64,000 bases of DNA from Paracoccaceae bacterium. GTDB lineage: Bacteria > Pseudomonadota > Alphaproteobacteria > Rhodobacterales > Rhodobacteraceae. Below, in pieces: positions 33,254 to 41,818 of this stretch. A program made the position numbers and the translations under genes. The notes under the pieces are model-generated. The model made no database searches. It saw only the letters and a program-made list of their open reading frames with translations, and was not told where the DNA came from. The DNA lies in assembly GCA_024236495.1 (NCBI GenBank), contig JACKKJ010000002.1, positions 587,001-651,000 on the forward strand, given 5' to 3'. Position 1 is the stretch's first letter. Each line of letters starts with the position of its first letter.

Positions 33254-34474
33254 TCAGAATGCGCGTTCGACCGCTTCCAGGGCGGCAATCGTCTGCCCGG
33301 AAAGATCGTCGCGGATGAAATCGGGCCAAGACGAAAGCTTGACCGCTACAAGCCCGGTGTCCGGCGACACCAGGACCATCTGGCCGAAGATACCGAAGCA
33401 GAAATGGCGCCCGCGCTTGCTATCCTCGACCCAGAACTGGTTGCGATAGGCGCCGTTTGGCCAGTCCCTGGCAGTTTCTGCATCGTAAAGCCCGTGTGCG
33501 CCGTGGCGGATGTCGTTGCACCATTCGGCAGGAACGACTTGCCGGTCGCCCACGCGGCCGTCGTTCAGCATCATCAGGCCGAACCGTGCCATGTCGCGCA
33601 AGGATGCGCTGATGCCGCCGCAGGCCAGCCCGTAGCCCGCCCTGTCGACGCTTATGCTGGCATCTTCGGCAGCGCCCATGGGTCGCCATATGCGTTCGGA
33701 GATGATGTCGTGAAGCCGCTGCCCCGTAACCCGCATCATGGCATGGGCGACAACGTCGGTTTCGATCGAACGGTAGTGAAAGCGCGCGCCATGTTCGGCG
33801 TCCCGGACCGTCAGGCCCAGGATCTGATCCCAGATGCAACTGGGCCAGCCGGCCACATCGACGCCCTGAGGCGCCGGCTTCCAGCCCGAACAATAGTCCA
33901 TGATGCCGACATCGCTGTCGGGAACCTCATAGTCCTCGGTGAAACGCGTTCCCGATGTCATGTCGAGCACATGCTGCAGTGTCGCGCCGTTCCAGGCAGT
34001 TTCCGCCAGCTCAGGAAGATAGGTCGTGATCGGCGCCGCAGGGTCAAGAAGGCCGTCGCCGACAAGGCAGCCCATGGCGGCGGAGGTCACCGACTTCGAC
34101 ACCGATTGCAGCAAGTGGATGCTGCGTGGCCCCATGCCGTTGTGGTAGCTTTCATGAAGGACTTTGCCGTCCTTCCAGACGAACATCGCATCGGTAAATG
34201 TCGCGTCGAGCATCGCACCGAAGGTCGTCTCTTGCCCGTCGCGATCCGCGAAGGTGAAACTGTCCAGTGAGCCCGATGCCATCGGAAGGGGCGCGACACT
34301 TTCCCCCCGCAGGATGCGCGCGGTCGGGATCATTTCACTGACATGCTGGAACGTCCAGCGGTTCCAGGGCGCCCGATCCCAATCGATCATTGGCGGCCTC
34401 ATGTCAGGGGGCGGAGGCGATCCAACCATGATCGGAGGCACCGCGTCGGAGTTCTTGTCGCACTGTTCAGTCAT
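33254..34474 (-). CDS. Beta-lactamase-fold serine hydrolase, 6-aminohexanoate-dimer hydrolase (NylB)-like
   Basis: Encodes 406 residues. Class C beta-lactamase/DD-peptidase fold: nucleophile motif SVSK (Ser124-Lys127), and the second-site YRSIETDVV (YxS-type tyrosine). The local SVSKSVTSAAMG and HYRSIETD sequences resemble NylB-like esterase/amidases more than true beta-lactamases. No signal peptide, so it is cytoplasmic. It probably hydrolyses a small ester or amide; substrate unknown. Forms an operon with the cupin gene. Confidence 0.78.
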   Translation of the reverse strand: MTEQCDKNSDAVPPIMVGSPPPPDMRPPMIDWDRAPWNRWTFQHVSEMIPTARILRGESVAPLPMASGSLDSFTFADRDGQETTFGAMLDATFTDAMFVWKDGKVLHESYHNGMGPRSIHLLQSVSKSVTSAAMGCLVGDGLLDPAAPITTYLPELAETAWNGATLQHVLDMTSGTRFTEDYEVPDSDVGIMDYCSGWKPAPQGVDVAGWPSCIWDQILGLTVRDAEHGARFHYRSIETDVVAHAMMRVTGQRLHDIISERIWRPMGAAEDASISVDRAGYGLACGGISASLRDMARFGLMMLNDGRVGDRQVVPAEWCNDIRHGAHGLYDAETARDWPNGAYRNQFWVEDSKRGRHFCFGIFGQMVLVSPDTGLVAVKLSSWPDFIRDDLSGQTIAALEAVERAF

Positions 34475-34567
34475 GATTCTCTCGACCCATGGATCTTGAA
34501 CAATCGGTCAGGACGAGCCTTGCGCTGTCAAGCAAGACGGGACCGTGCCGGAAGCCGTCGCCAGCGG

Positions 34568-35536
34568 TCAGCCGCGAAGCCCGTCCATCACCCGGACCAG
34601 TTCGGCGCTGATCCCCGGCTCCGACAGCGCGTGGCCCGCGACGGGGATCATCCGAAGCTCTGCGCGCCGCCAGGCCTGCGCCAGCGACCAGGCGGTCACC
34701 GGCGGGCAGATCATGTCGTAGCGGCCCTGCACGATGGTCCCGGGGATGTCGCCGATCTTGGGCAGGTCACGCAGAATCTGGCCGTCGGCCTCAAGGAATC
34801 CGCCGTTGACGAAGTAGTGGTTTTCAAGCCGCGCGAAGGCACGGGCGTAGTCCGACGGCGCCTCGCCCGCGAAGCCGTCGTTCTCGATGCTGGCCAGCGC
34901 GTTTTCCCAACCGGTCCAGGCGCGGGCGAACCGCGCCTCTTCGGCGTAGTTCCCCGAAAACAACCGCTTGTGATAGGCGCCGATCAGATCGCCGCGTTCT
35001 GCGTCCGGGATCATGCCCGCAAAGCGCTGCCACAGATCGGGCCAGAAGGCGCCGGCGCCACCGCCGTAGAACCACTCAAGCTCTGCAGCGGTCATCAGGA
35101 AGACGCCGCGCAGCACCAGGTGGACGACTCGTTCGGGGTGGGTCTGCGCGTAGATCAGACCAAGCGTCGCGCCCCAGCTGCCGCCAAAGACGATCCAGCG
35201 GTCGATGCCCAGCGCCTGCCGGATACGTTCGATGTCCGCGACAAGATGCCAGGTCGTGTTCGCCTCGACCGAGGCGTGCGGCTCAGAACGGCCGCAACCG
35301 CGCTGGTCGAACAGGACCACGCGAAAGACCGAAGGGTCGAAGAAACGCCGCATCGCCGGCGAGGAGCCGCCCCCCGGTCCGCCGTGCAGGACAAGCACCG
35401 GCAAGCCGTCGGGCTGGCCGCTTTGTTCGACATAGACGCGATGGCCGTCGCCAACGTCCAGAAACCGCCGGTCGAACGGTTCGACCTGCGAATAAAGATT
35501 GGCGCCTGTGCGCTTTTGCCCTGCGGCCCGGTCCAT
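34568..35536 (-). CDS. pip: Proline iminopeptidase (prolyl aminopeptidase)
   Basis: Encodes 322 residues. Alpha/beta-hydrolase that removes N-terminal proline. Oxyanion loop HGGPGGGSSP (51-60), family motif FDQRGCGRSEPHA, nucleophile Ser120 in GGSWGATLGL, and late Asp/His in RYDMICP and VAGHALSEP are all present. Start at ATG 35536. A TATATA box lies only 4 bases before the ATG, so the message might be leaderless. It is divergent from ubiG with 64 bases between. Confidence 0.94.
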   Translation of the reverse strand: MDRAAGQKRTGANLYSQVEPFDRRFLDVGDGHRVYVEQSGQPDGLPVLVLHGGPGGGSSPAMRRFFDPSVFRVVLFDQRGCGRSEPHASVEANTTWHLVADIERIRQALGIDRWIVFGGSWGATLGLIYAQTHPERVVHLVLRGVFLMTAAELEWFYGGGAGAFWPDLWQRFAGMIPDAERGDLIGAYHKRLFSGNYAEEARFARAWTGWENALASIENDGFAGEAPSDYARAFARLENHYFVNGGFLEADGQILRDLPKIGDIPGTIVQGRYDMICPPVTAWSLAQAWRRAELRMIPVAGHALSEPGISAELVRVMDGLRG

Positions 35537-35600
35537 GGATGGACTATATACCGCAAACGAAGCGGCCCGCCATGGGGGCCGGACAGGACCGGAGCAGCCG

Positions 35601-36380
35601 ATGGAAAGCGCGCTTAACACCGTCGATCCCGCCGAAGTCGCCAAGTTCGAGGCGATGGCGGCCGAGTGGTGGAACCCGCACGGCAAGTTCAAGCCCCTCC
35701 ACATGATGAACCCGGTGCGGCTGGACTACATCACGCGGCAGATCGCGGCAGAGTTCGGGCGCGATCTGGCGGCGCAGATGCCCTTCGCGGGGCTCAGGCT
35801 TCTGGATATCGGGTGCGGCGGCGGCCTTCTGTCGGAACCGATGGCGCGGCTTGGTGCCGAGGTCATTGGGGCGGACGCCGCTGAACGCAACATCCCCGTC
35901 GCGCGCATCCACGCCGAGGCGCAGGGACTTGCGATCGACTATCGCCACACCACCGCCGAGGCGATGGCCGCCGCGGGCGAGGCCTTCGACGTCGTGCTGT
36001 GCATGGAGGTCGTGGAACATGTCGCCGACCCGGCGGGATTCCTTGCGACCTGCCGCGCGCTTTTGAAGCCGGGGGGTCTGATGATCGCCTCGACGATCAA
36101 CCGCAACGCCAAGAGTTTCATGGCGGCGATCGTCGGCGCGGAATGGGTCATGCGCTGGCTGCCGAAGGGCACCCATGACTGGTCCAAGTTCATCACGCCC
36201 GACGAACTTGGCGACCTGCTGCGGAGTGCGGGGCTTGCCCCCGTGGATCGCAAGGGTTTCGTCTTCAACCCGGTCAGCTGGCAATGGTCGATCTCAGACC
36301 GCGATCTTTCGGTGAACTACGTCATGGCGGCGCGGCACGGCCAGGGCGCCCGCCACCCCGCCGGAGCCGGACCAGCCTAG
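35601..36380 (+). CDS. ubiG: Ubiquinone biosynthesis O-methyltransferase UbiG
   Basis: Encodes 259 residues. Methylates two hydroxyls in ubiquinone synthesis (UbiG/Coq3). SAM motif I LLDIGCGGGLLSEPMA, motif with VVLCMEVVEHVADP, and the UbiG-specific start KFEAMAAEWWNPHGKFKPLH are present, with TINRNAKSF and the WQWSISDRDLSVNY end. GGAGCAG precedes the ATG. Its TAG overlaps the TAG of the convergent marR gene in a shared CTAG at 36377-36380. Confidence 0.96.
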   Translation: MESALNTVDPAEVAKFEAMAAEWWNPHGKFKPLHMMNPVRLDYITRQIAAEFGRDLAAQMPFAGLRLLDIGCGGGLLSEPMARLGAEVIGADAAERNIPVARIHAEAQGLAIDYRHTTAEAMAAAGEAFDVVLCMEVVEHVADPAGFLATCRALLKPGGLMIASTINRNAKSFMAAIVGAEWVMRWLPKGTHDWSKFITPDELGDLLRSAGLAPVDRKGFVFNPVSWQWSISDRDLSVNYVMAARHGQGARHPAGAGPA

Positions 36381-36820
36381 CCGTCCTTGCCCAGCCGGGT
36401 GCGAAGTTCCCGAAGGATCGGCAGGACGGCCCGCACCTTGTCATTGCCGATCGCGCGGACAAGGTCCGTCAGGATCGGCGCGATCGACGCCAGCGCGGCA
36501 TCGCGCGCCGAACGCCCGGCCGGGCTGAGCGACACGAACTTGCGCCGCGCGTCATCCCAATCGGGGCGGATATGGATGTGCCCGGCCCATTCCAGCTTGG
36601 CAAGCGTGTTGGTCATCGCCCCGCGGGTGACATGGAATGCGTCGGCAAGCTGCGCGGGGGTGCGTTCGTCCGCCACGTTTGCCAGATGGTTGAGAACCGA
36701 GAAATGCGAAAGCTCCATGCCCTTCGGCAATGCGCGCGAGATGCGGTTGCGTGCCAGCTGGTCGGCCATGAAGACCTCTGAAAAAAGCGCGACGGCAAGC
36801 TGTTCATGCGGGTCGGCCAT
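36377..36820 (-). CDS. MarR family transcriptional regulator
   Basis: Encodes 147 residues. Winged helix-turn-helix (LSHFSVLNHLANVADERTPAQL, then VTRGAMTNTLAKLEWAGHI) between dimerisation helices. Starts 1 base after the nitrilase stop, so it is in the nitrilase-grx operon direction and may control a neighbour or respond to phenolic ligands. No operator was identified. Ligand unknown. Confidence 0.88.
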   Translation of the reverse strand: MADPHEQLAVALFSEVFMADQLARNRISRALPKGMELSHFSVLNHLANVADERTPAQLADAFHVTRGAMTNTLAKLEWAGHIHIRPDWDDARRKFVSLSPAGRSARDAALASIAPILTDLVRAIGNDKVRAVLPILRELRTRLGKDG

Positions 36821-36821
36821 G

Positions 36822-37652
36822 TCATGGCCCCTCGAAATCGCGGTCATGCGTCAGGGACGGCACACGATGGCGGGCGCGGGAGACAGCGGCAAGGTCGATC
36901 TCGGCGACTGTCGCGCCGACATCGGTCCCCGCATCCGCCAGCACCTCGCCCCAGGGGGCAACGATCATCGAATGGCCCCAGGTCCGGCGCGGCCTTCCGT
37001 TGTGCGCCGCATGACTGCCGCTTTGCGCTGGCGCCAGCACGAATGCCCCGTTCTCAATCGCCCGGGCGCGCAAGAGGCTTTCCCAATGCGCTGCGCCAGT
37101 AGTGTCGTTGAACGCCGCCGGGACGGTCAGGATTTCCGCCCCGGCCTGCGCGAGGCGGCGATAAAGGTGCGGAAAGCGCAGGTCGTAGCAAACGCTCAGC
37201 CCGATCCGGGCGAAGGGCGCAGTTGCCAGCACCGCCCGCCCGCCCGGCCTGAACCCTGCCGATTCGCGATACTGTTCCGTCTCTGACACGTTGACGTCGA
37301 ACATGTGGATCTTGTCGTAGCGTGCCGCGACCGCGCCGTCGGGCGCGACAAGGAACGACCGGTTGGCAAGGCGCCCGTCGCCGTCCTTGGTCTTGATCGC
37401 GAGCGACCCGATCAGCAGCCACACGCCCAGCGCCTGCGCCTCGGCGCGCAGTCCCGCAAGGGTGATGTCTTCCGCCTCGGTCTGAAGCACACGGTCCTGA
37501 TGCCCGCGATCGGAGGAAACGCAGTTGGTCACTTCCGGCGTCAGGATGAAGGACGCGCCCGCCGAAGCCGCCTGCCGCAGCAAGTCCCGCGTCACCGCCA
37601 GGTTTTCAGCCGGGCGATCCGAGGAACAAAGCTGGAGAAGGCCGACCTTCAT
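36822..37652 (-). CDS. Carbon-nitrogen hydrolase (Nit1-like; deaminated-glutathione amidase candidate)
   Basis: Encodes 276 residues. Nitrilase-superfamily triad: Glu40 (ILTPEVTN), Lys114 (RYDKIHMFDV), Cys155 (SVCYDLRFPH). The KIHMFDV and GLSVCYDLRFPHLYR motifs are those of Nit1/Nit2, which hydrolyse deaminated glutathione or omega-amides. Its position next to a glutaredoxin (3-base gap) supports a link with glutathione repair, but substrate is inferred. Confidence 0.88.
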   Translation of the reverse strand: MKVGLLQLCSSDRPAENLAVTRDLLRQAASAGASFILTPEVTNCVSSDRGHQDRVLQTEAEDITLAGLRAEAQALGVWLLIGSLAIKTKDGDGRLANRSFLVAPDGAVAARYDKIHMFDVNVSETEQYRESAGFRPGGRAVLATAPFARIGLSVCYDLRFPHLYRRLAQAGAEILTVPAAFNDTTGAAHWESLLRARAIENGAFVLAPAQSGSHAAHNGRPRRTWGHSMIVAPWGEVLADAGTDVGATVAEIDLAAVSRARHRVPSLTHDRDFEGP

Positions 37653-37655
37653 GGT

Positions 37656-37913
37656 CTAACCGGCCAGCAGCGAATCAAGCTGGCCGCGATGGTCCAGCGC
37701 GTGAATGTCGTCGGACCCGCCGACATGCTGTCCGTTGATGAATATCTGCGGGACAGTGTGGCGCCCGCCTGCCCGCACCATCATGTGCTTGCGCAATTCG
37801 GGCTGCCCGGAAACGTCGGTTTCCTCGAAGCTGACACCCTTCCGCGTCAGAAGCCGTTTTGCCGCTATGCAGTAGGGGCAAAACGGGGTCGTGTAGATTT
37901 CGACAACTGCCAT
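37656..37913 (-). CDS. grxC: Glutaredoxin 3
   Basis: Encodes 85 residues, one thioredoxin fold with the CPYC active site (Cys12, Cys15) and the conserved GSDDIHALDHRGQL end and TVPQIFINGQHVGG. Reduces disulfides with glutathione. Co-directional with comF (36-base gap) and the nitrilase (3-base gap). Confidence 0.96.
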   Translation of the reverse strand: MAVVEIYTTPFCPYCIAAKRLLTRKGVSFEETDVSGQPELRKHMMVRAGGRHTVPQIFINGQHVGGSDDIHALDHRGQLDSLLAG

Positions 37914-37949
37914 GATTTCCTGCCTGGTCGGTGGCGCAACTATAGGAAG

Positions 37950-38672
37950 TTAGGCATCCTTCGCAACACGCGCCAGCGCAAGAACAAATACCTCCTTTGC
38001 GCCTGCCGCAATGCAGGCATCGGCTGCCGCCGCAAATGTCGCCCCCGATGTCATGACGTCGTCGACCAGAAGAACGCGGCGGTCGCGCATCTTGTGGCCC
38101 CGGCGCGGATGGGCCTGGATCGCGCCGGCAAGGTTGGCGAAGCGCCCGTCGCGATCGCGATGATCCTGTGACGGCGTCCTGCGGCGGCGCACCAGAACGT
38201 CGGGGCAATGGTCAAGCCCGGCGCGCCGCGCGAACGCCCGCGACAGCAGCGCGGACTGGTTGTAGCGGCGGCGCAGCAGGCGCGACCAGTGCAGCGGCAC
38301 CGGCGCAACCAGCATGTCGGGCGACAGGATCGGCCGCGCCGCGCGATCCAGCCATTCTGCCATCGGACGCACCAGATCCAGCCGGTCGGCATGTTTCAGC
38401 GCAAGCACGAAGCCGCGGCCGTTGTCCTTGTAAAGAAGCGCTGCCCGGCCGCGTGACCAGGGCCGCGCGATGGTCAGGCAATCGTCGCAGTATTCCGCGC
38501 GCCCTTCGTCTTCTCCGGGCAAGGGGACACCGCATTTGTCGCAGACAAGACCTGAGATGAACGGCGTCTCGCGCCAGCAGGCGCCGCACAGCCCGAAGTC
38601 CGACGATGTCGGTGCGCCGCAGCGCAGGCACTGCGGCGGAAAGGCAAGGTGGACCAGTCTTTGCAATCCCAT
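37950..38672 (-). CDS. ComF family protein (phosphoribosyltransferase-like)
   Basis: Encodes 240 residues. N-terminal zinc-ribbon cysteines (CLRC at 15-18, CGAC at 29-32, CDKC at 44-47) and a C-terminal type I phosphoribosyltransferase domain with VLLVDDVMTSGATFAAA, the PRPP-binding motif. ComF is tied to DNA uptake in naturally competent bacteria; in alphaproteobacteria its role is unsettled. Operon with grxC. Confidence 0.9.
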   Translation of the reverse strand: MGLQRLVHLAFPPQCLRCGAPTSSDFGLCGACWRETPFISGLVCDKCGVPLPGEDEGRAEYCDDCLTIARPWSRGRAALLYKDNGRGFVLALKHADRLDLVRPMAEWLDRAARPILSPDMLVAPVPLHWSRLLRRRYNQSALLSRAFARRAGLDHCPDVLVRRRRTPSQDHRDRDGRFANLAGAIQAHPRRGHKMRDRRVLLVDDVMTSGATFAAAADACIAAGAKEVFVLALARVAKDA

Positions 38673-38694
38673 TGCGAACCCCTAGGGTCGCGCC

Positions 38695-39525
38695 ATGCAG
38701 ACGCCGCCCGACATCACCGACGCCGACGCCCTTGCCCGAAACCGTTCCCGCGCGATTCGGCAGGGCGCGGAACTTTTCCTTCAGGACGACGCGGCCGACG
38801 AGATCAAGGAAAGGCTCGGCGAGGTTAACAGAAGGTTTACGAAGCCACTGATCGTGAGCGGTTTCGCCGAGCCCTGGCAAAGCCTTTGGCCCGGCGCACG
38901 GCATATCGCCGACACCAGCCTGCTTGCGGCAGAGCCCGGCGCGCATGATCTGGTCATCCACGCCTTCGGCCTGCACTGGGCGAACGATCCGGTCGGCCAG
39001 CTTGTCCAGTGCCGCCGCGCACTGATGCCTGACGGTCTTTTCATGGCCGTGCTCTTCGGTGGCCGCAGCCTGAGCGAACTGCGCGCCGCCCTGGCAGAGG
39101 CGGAAACCCGCCTGACCGGCGGACTTTCGCTGCGCGTTCTGCCGATGGCCGAGATTCGCGACCTTGGCGGGCTCTTGCAGCGCGCGGGATTCGCCCTGCC
39201 CGTGGCCGATTCGGCCCTGAAGACCGTGACCTACCGGACCGCGTTCCACCTGATCGCGGACCTGCGCGCGATGGGCGAGGGCAATGCGCTTGCGGCCCGA
39301 AGCCGCCGCTGGCCCGGTCGCGCCCTGTTCCCCGAGGCGGCGCGCGTCTACGCCGAAAACTTCCCCGCCGACGGGGGACGCATACGCGCCACGTTCGAGA
39401 TGATCTTTCTGACTGGCTGGGCGCCGCACGAAAGCCAACAGCAACCGTTGCGTCCCGGCAGCGCCGTCCAGCGGCTTGCCGACGCGCTGGGCGCGGGCCG
39501 CGACATATCCGCCAAGAAGGTTTGA
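38695..39525 (+). CDS. Methyltransferase-fold protein related to NDUFAF5/BioC, with degenerate SAM motif I
   Basis: Encodes 276 residues. The fold is recognisable from HDLVIHAFGLHWANDPVGQL and ALMPDGLFMAVLFGG (motifs II-III of class I methyltransferases) and from the C-terminal MIFLTGWAPHESQQQPLRPGSA in parts. Where a glycine-rich motif I (like LDIGCG) is expected, the sequence reads TKPLIVSGFAEPW, so SAM binding is uncertain. Family relatives act in complex I assembly (NDUFAF5). Divergent from comF; hemH follows by 51 bases. Confidence 0.75.
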   Translation: MQTPPDITDADALARNRSRAIRQGAELFLQDDAADEIKERLGEVNRRFTKPLIVSGFAEPWQSLWPGARHIADTSLLAAEPGAHDLVIHAFGLHWANDPVGQLVQCRRALMPDGLFMAVLFGGRSLSELRAALAEAETRLTGGLSLRVLPMAEIRDLGGLLQRAGFALPVADSALKTVTYRTAFHLIADLRAMGEGNALAARSRRWPGRALFPEAARVYAENFPADGGRIRATFEMIFLTGWAPHESQQQPLRPGSAVQRLADALGAGRDISAKKV

Positions 39526-39576
39526 CGCAGGCACAAAACCGACTATCTCCGACCGGACGGACAGGAAGGAAACCCG

Positions 39577-40641
39577 ATGACCGCGATATTCGACCGGCCC
39601 GGCGAAGGCCGCCTTGCGCACGCACCGAAAGACCACCCGCCGCAGCCACGCCGCAAGATCGGCGTTCTGGTTGCGAACCTCGGAACTCCGGACAACTACG
39701 ACTACTGGTCGATGCGCCGGTATCTGGGCGAGTTCCTGTCGGACAAGCGCGTGATCGACTTTCCCGCCTGGAAGTGGCAGCCGCTCCTGCAGCTGGTCAT
39801 CCTGTCGAAGCGCCCGTTCACCTCGGGGGCGAACTACAAGTCGATCTGGAATCACGAGGCGGGGGAAAGCCCGCTGATGACCATTACCAAGGCACAGGTC
39901 GCCAAGCTGCGAACCGCGATCGAGGACCGGCACGGCGCCGATGTCATGGTCGAGTTCTGCATGCGCTACGGCAACCCCTCGACCGAAAGCGTGCTGCGAA
40001 AGATGGTCGCGGCGGGGTGCGAGAGGCTTCTGTTCCTGCCGCTTTACCCACAATATGCTGGGGCGACTTCTGCCACGGCCAACGATCAGTTGTTTCGCGC
40101 CCTGATGAAGGAAAAGCGCCAGCCCGCTGTTCGGGTGGCCCCAGAATACTTCGATCACCCGCTTTACGTCGAAGCCCTGGCCCAGTCGGTCGAACGGGCC
40201 TATGCCGGACTTGGTCACAAGCCGGATGTCCTTGTCGCATCCTACCACGGAATGCCAAAGCGCTACCTGATGGAGGGCGACCCCTATCACTGCCAGTGCC
40301 AGAAGACATCGCGTCTGCTGCAAGAACGGCTGGGATGGGATAACGGGTCGATCGACACGACCTTCCAGTCGGTCTTCGGGCGCGAGGAATGGCTGCGGCC
40401 CTACACCGTCGAACATGTGGCAAAGCTTGCAAAGGAGGGGAAGAAGCGAATCGCCGTGATATCGCCGGCCTTTTCGGCTGACTGCATCGAAACGCTGGAG
40501 GAAATCCAGGGCGAGATCTGCGAAGCCTTCGAACACGCCGGCGGCGAAAGCTTTACCTACATCCCCTGCCTGAACGACGACGACGCGCATATCGCGGCGC
40601 TGATGGCCGTCATCGGCGACAACCTTGCGGGTTGGCTCTGA
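39577..40641 (+). CDS. hemH: Ferrochelatase
   Basis: Encodes 354 residues. Inserts iron into protoporphyrin IX, the last step of haem synthesis. Motifs: GVLVANLGTPDNYDYWS, YGNPSTESVLRKMVAAGCERLLFLPLYPQY in parts, catalytic His in SYHGMPKRY, and CQKTSRLLQERL. No iron-response site was seen. Ends with a very strong hairpin terminator 8 bases beyond the stop. Confidence 0.97.
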   Translation: MTAIFDRPGEGRLAHAPKDHPPQPRRKIGVLVANLGTPDNYDYWSMRRYLGEFLSDKRVIDFPAWKWQPLLQLVILSKRPFTSGANYKSIWNHEAGESPLMTITKAQVAKLRTAIEDRHGADVMVEFCMRYGNPSTESVLRKMVAAGCERLLFLPLYPQYAGATSATANDQLFRALMKEKRQPAVRVAPEYFDHPLYVEALAQSVERAYAGLGHKPDVLVASYHGMPKRYLMEGDPYHCQCQKTSRLLQERLGWDNGSIDTTFQSVFGREEWLRPYTVEHVAKLAKEGKKRIAVISPAFSADCIETLEEIQGEICEAFEHAGGESFTYIPCLNDDDAHIAALMAVIGDNLAGWL

Positions 40642-40648
40642 CAAAAGA

Positions 40649-40678
40649 AAAAGGGCGGTGGCAAGCCACCGCCCTTTT
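40649..40678. terminator. Bidirectional intrinsic terminator after hemH
   Basis: AAAAGGGCGGTGGC (40649-40662) pairs perfectly with GCCACCGCCCTTTT (40665-40678). A 14-bp inverted repeat with a TTTT end on both strands; it serves hemH (+) and the convergent small peptide gene (-). Confidence 0.93.
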
Positions 40679-40695
40679 CCTGAAAGGTTTCCCGA

Positions 40696-40875
40696 TCAGT
40701 TCGAAGCCGCAGCGGCAACGAGCAGCAGGAGAATAAGCGGAACAACGATGCCGCCGGCCGAGGAAGAAGCTTCCTGGACAACGGGGGTTTCATCCATAAT
40801 CGGTTCAGCCATGCCGCCGGCGAAAGCGGAGGTCGCGGCGATCGAGAGAGCAGCAGCAAGTGCAAGCTTTTTCAT
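40696..40875 (-). CDS. Small exported single-pass membrane peptide, 59 residues
   Basis: Starts at ATG 40875 with GGAG 9 bases upstream; an in-frame reading to 40932 has no such site. Residues 1-19 form a signal peptide ending SAFAGG; residues 40-59 are a second hydrophobic helix, GGIVVPLILLLLVAAAASN, so the mature part would be a short acidic linker anchored by its C-terminal tail. Resembles small peptides near hemH in related genomes (from memory). Function unknown. Confidence 0.72.
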   Translation of the reverse strand: MKKLALAAALSIAATSAFAGGMAEPIMDETPVVQEASSSAGGIVVPLILLLLVAAAASN

Positions 40876-41019
40876 TTGAGAGTCTCCAAGTTCACCCGGC
40901 ACAGGTTTCATGAGGAATGACCGGGCATTCATTCAGTACCTCGTGTCGTCCAGTAGCGCATGTCGGGCATTTTTTGCAACGGCCCTTATGCAGTGCAAAC
41001 AAAGGTTTCCCCCCTGTCG

Positions 41020-41625
41020 TCAAATAAGCAACACTTGCGTACCAACTTTCGTCAGACCGAAAAGTTCTGCTATGTGCTCGTTGTAAAGGCCGACGCAACC
41101 GTTCGAGGAACGGCGCCCGATCTTGCGCGTGTCGTGGGTGCCGTGGATGCGGTAGAACTGCCAGGACAGGTATAGCGCGTGGGTGCCCAGCGGGTTATCC
41201 GGTCCGGGCGGAACATAGTCCGGCCACTCAGGATTACGCTCCTGCATGGCGGGCGTCGGGCGCCAGTCGGGCCCCTCGACCTTGCGCACGATTTCGGTCC
41301 GGCCGCGGCGTGTCAGGTCTTCGCTCAGCGGCACGCTGGTCGGAAACAGACGATAGGTGCTTTGATCCTCGGACCAGAAGTGAAGCGCGCGCGAAGTGAT
41401 GTCCACAAGGATCGCGCCCTTGCGGGTGTTCTCGAAATAGGGCCGCCAGTCGAGCGCGCGAAAGCTCGATATGTTGCGGCGGAAGTTCGAGGACGGATCC
41501 TGTTCGTATTCAGTCGTCTCGGCGCCAAACTGCGCGCGGACCGGGGTGGCCGCGGCAACGCCCAGAAAGGCGGCGGCGCCAAGGAAGCTGCGTCGATCAA
41601 GCCTGCATTTGCTGCCGGAGCTCAT
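41020..41625 (-). CDS. L,D-transpeptidase (YkuD/ErfK family), Tat-exported
   Basis: Encodes 201 residues from ATG 41625, supported by GGAG 7 bases upstream. A Tat signal RRSFLGAAAF (with twin Arg) leads to the periplasm. YkuD domain with the catalytic motif HGTHDTRKIGRRSSNGCV: His...Ser-Asn-Gly-Cys. These enzymes make 3-3 cross-links in peptidoglycan or attach proteins to it. Upstream alternatives (41637, 41661) would lengthen the N-terminus. It is divergent from the CAP-domain lipoprotein. Confidence 0.9.
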   Translation of the reverse strand: MSSGSKCRLDRRSFLGAAAFLGVAAATPVRAQFGAETTEYEQDPSSNFRRNISSFRALDWRPYFENTRKGAILVDITSRALHFWSEDQSTYRLFPTSVPLSEDLTRRGRTEIVRKVEGPDWRPTPAMQERNPEWPDYVPPGPDNPLGTHALYLSWQFYRIHGTHDTRKIGRRSSNGCVGLYNEHIAELFGLTKVGTQVLLI

Positions 41626-41818
41626 GCCTGTCTCCATGGTGTTTGGACGCGGATGCGTCATGGTGCGCGGAACCTATCCTTCATTCGCGACTTCGGCAAC
41701 TCACGGCCCCGTCAGAACAGGCCGGCTGTCGGGATCCCGCCGATGGCGGAATATGGCGTTTGAAGTGCGCCGGGGCAGCGGGTAAATGGAGGGACCGCAG
41801 TATCAGGGAACCGCGCAG

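Noticed and set aside
38826..38842. CtrA-like TTAA-N7-TTTAC site
   Set aside because: Imperfect, lies inside the methyltransferase-like coding region, and not near a promoter.
38212..40644. 810-codon minus-strand open frame opposite hemH
   Set aside because: hemH on the plus strand has full catalytic motifs; the minus frame is a shadow that runs into comF.
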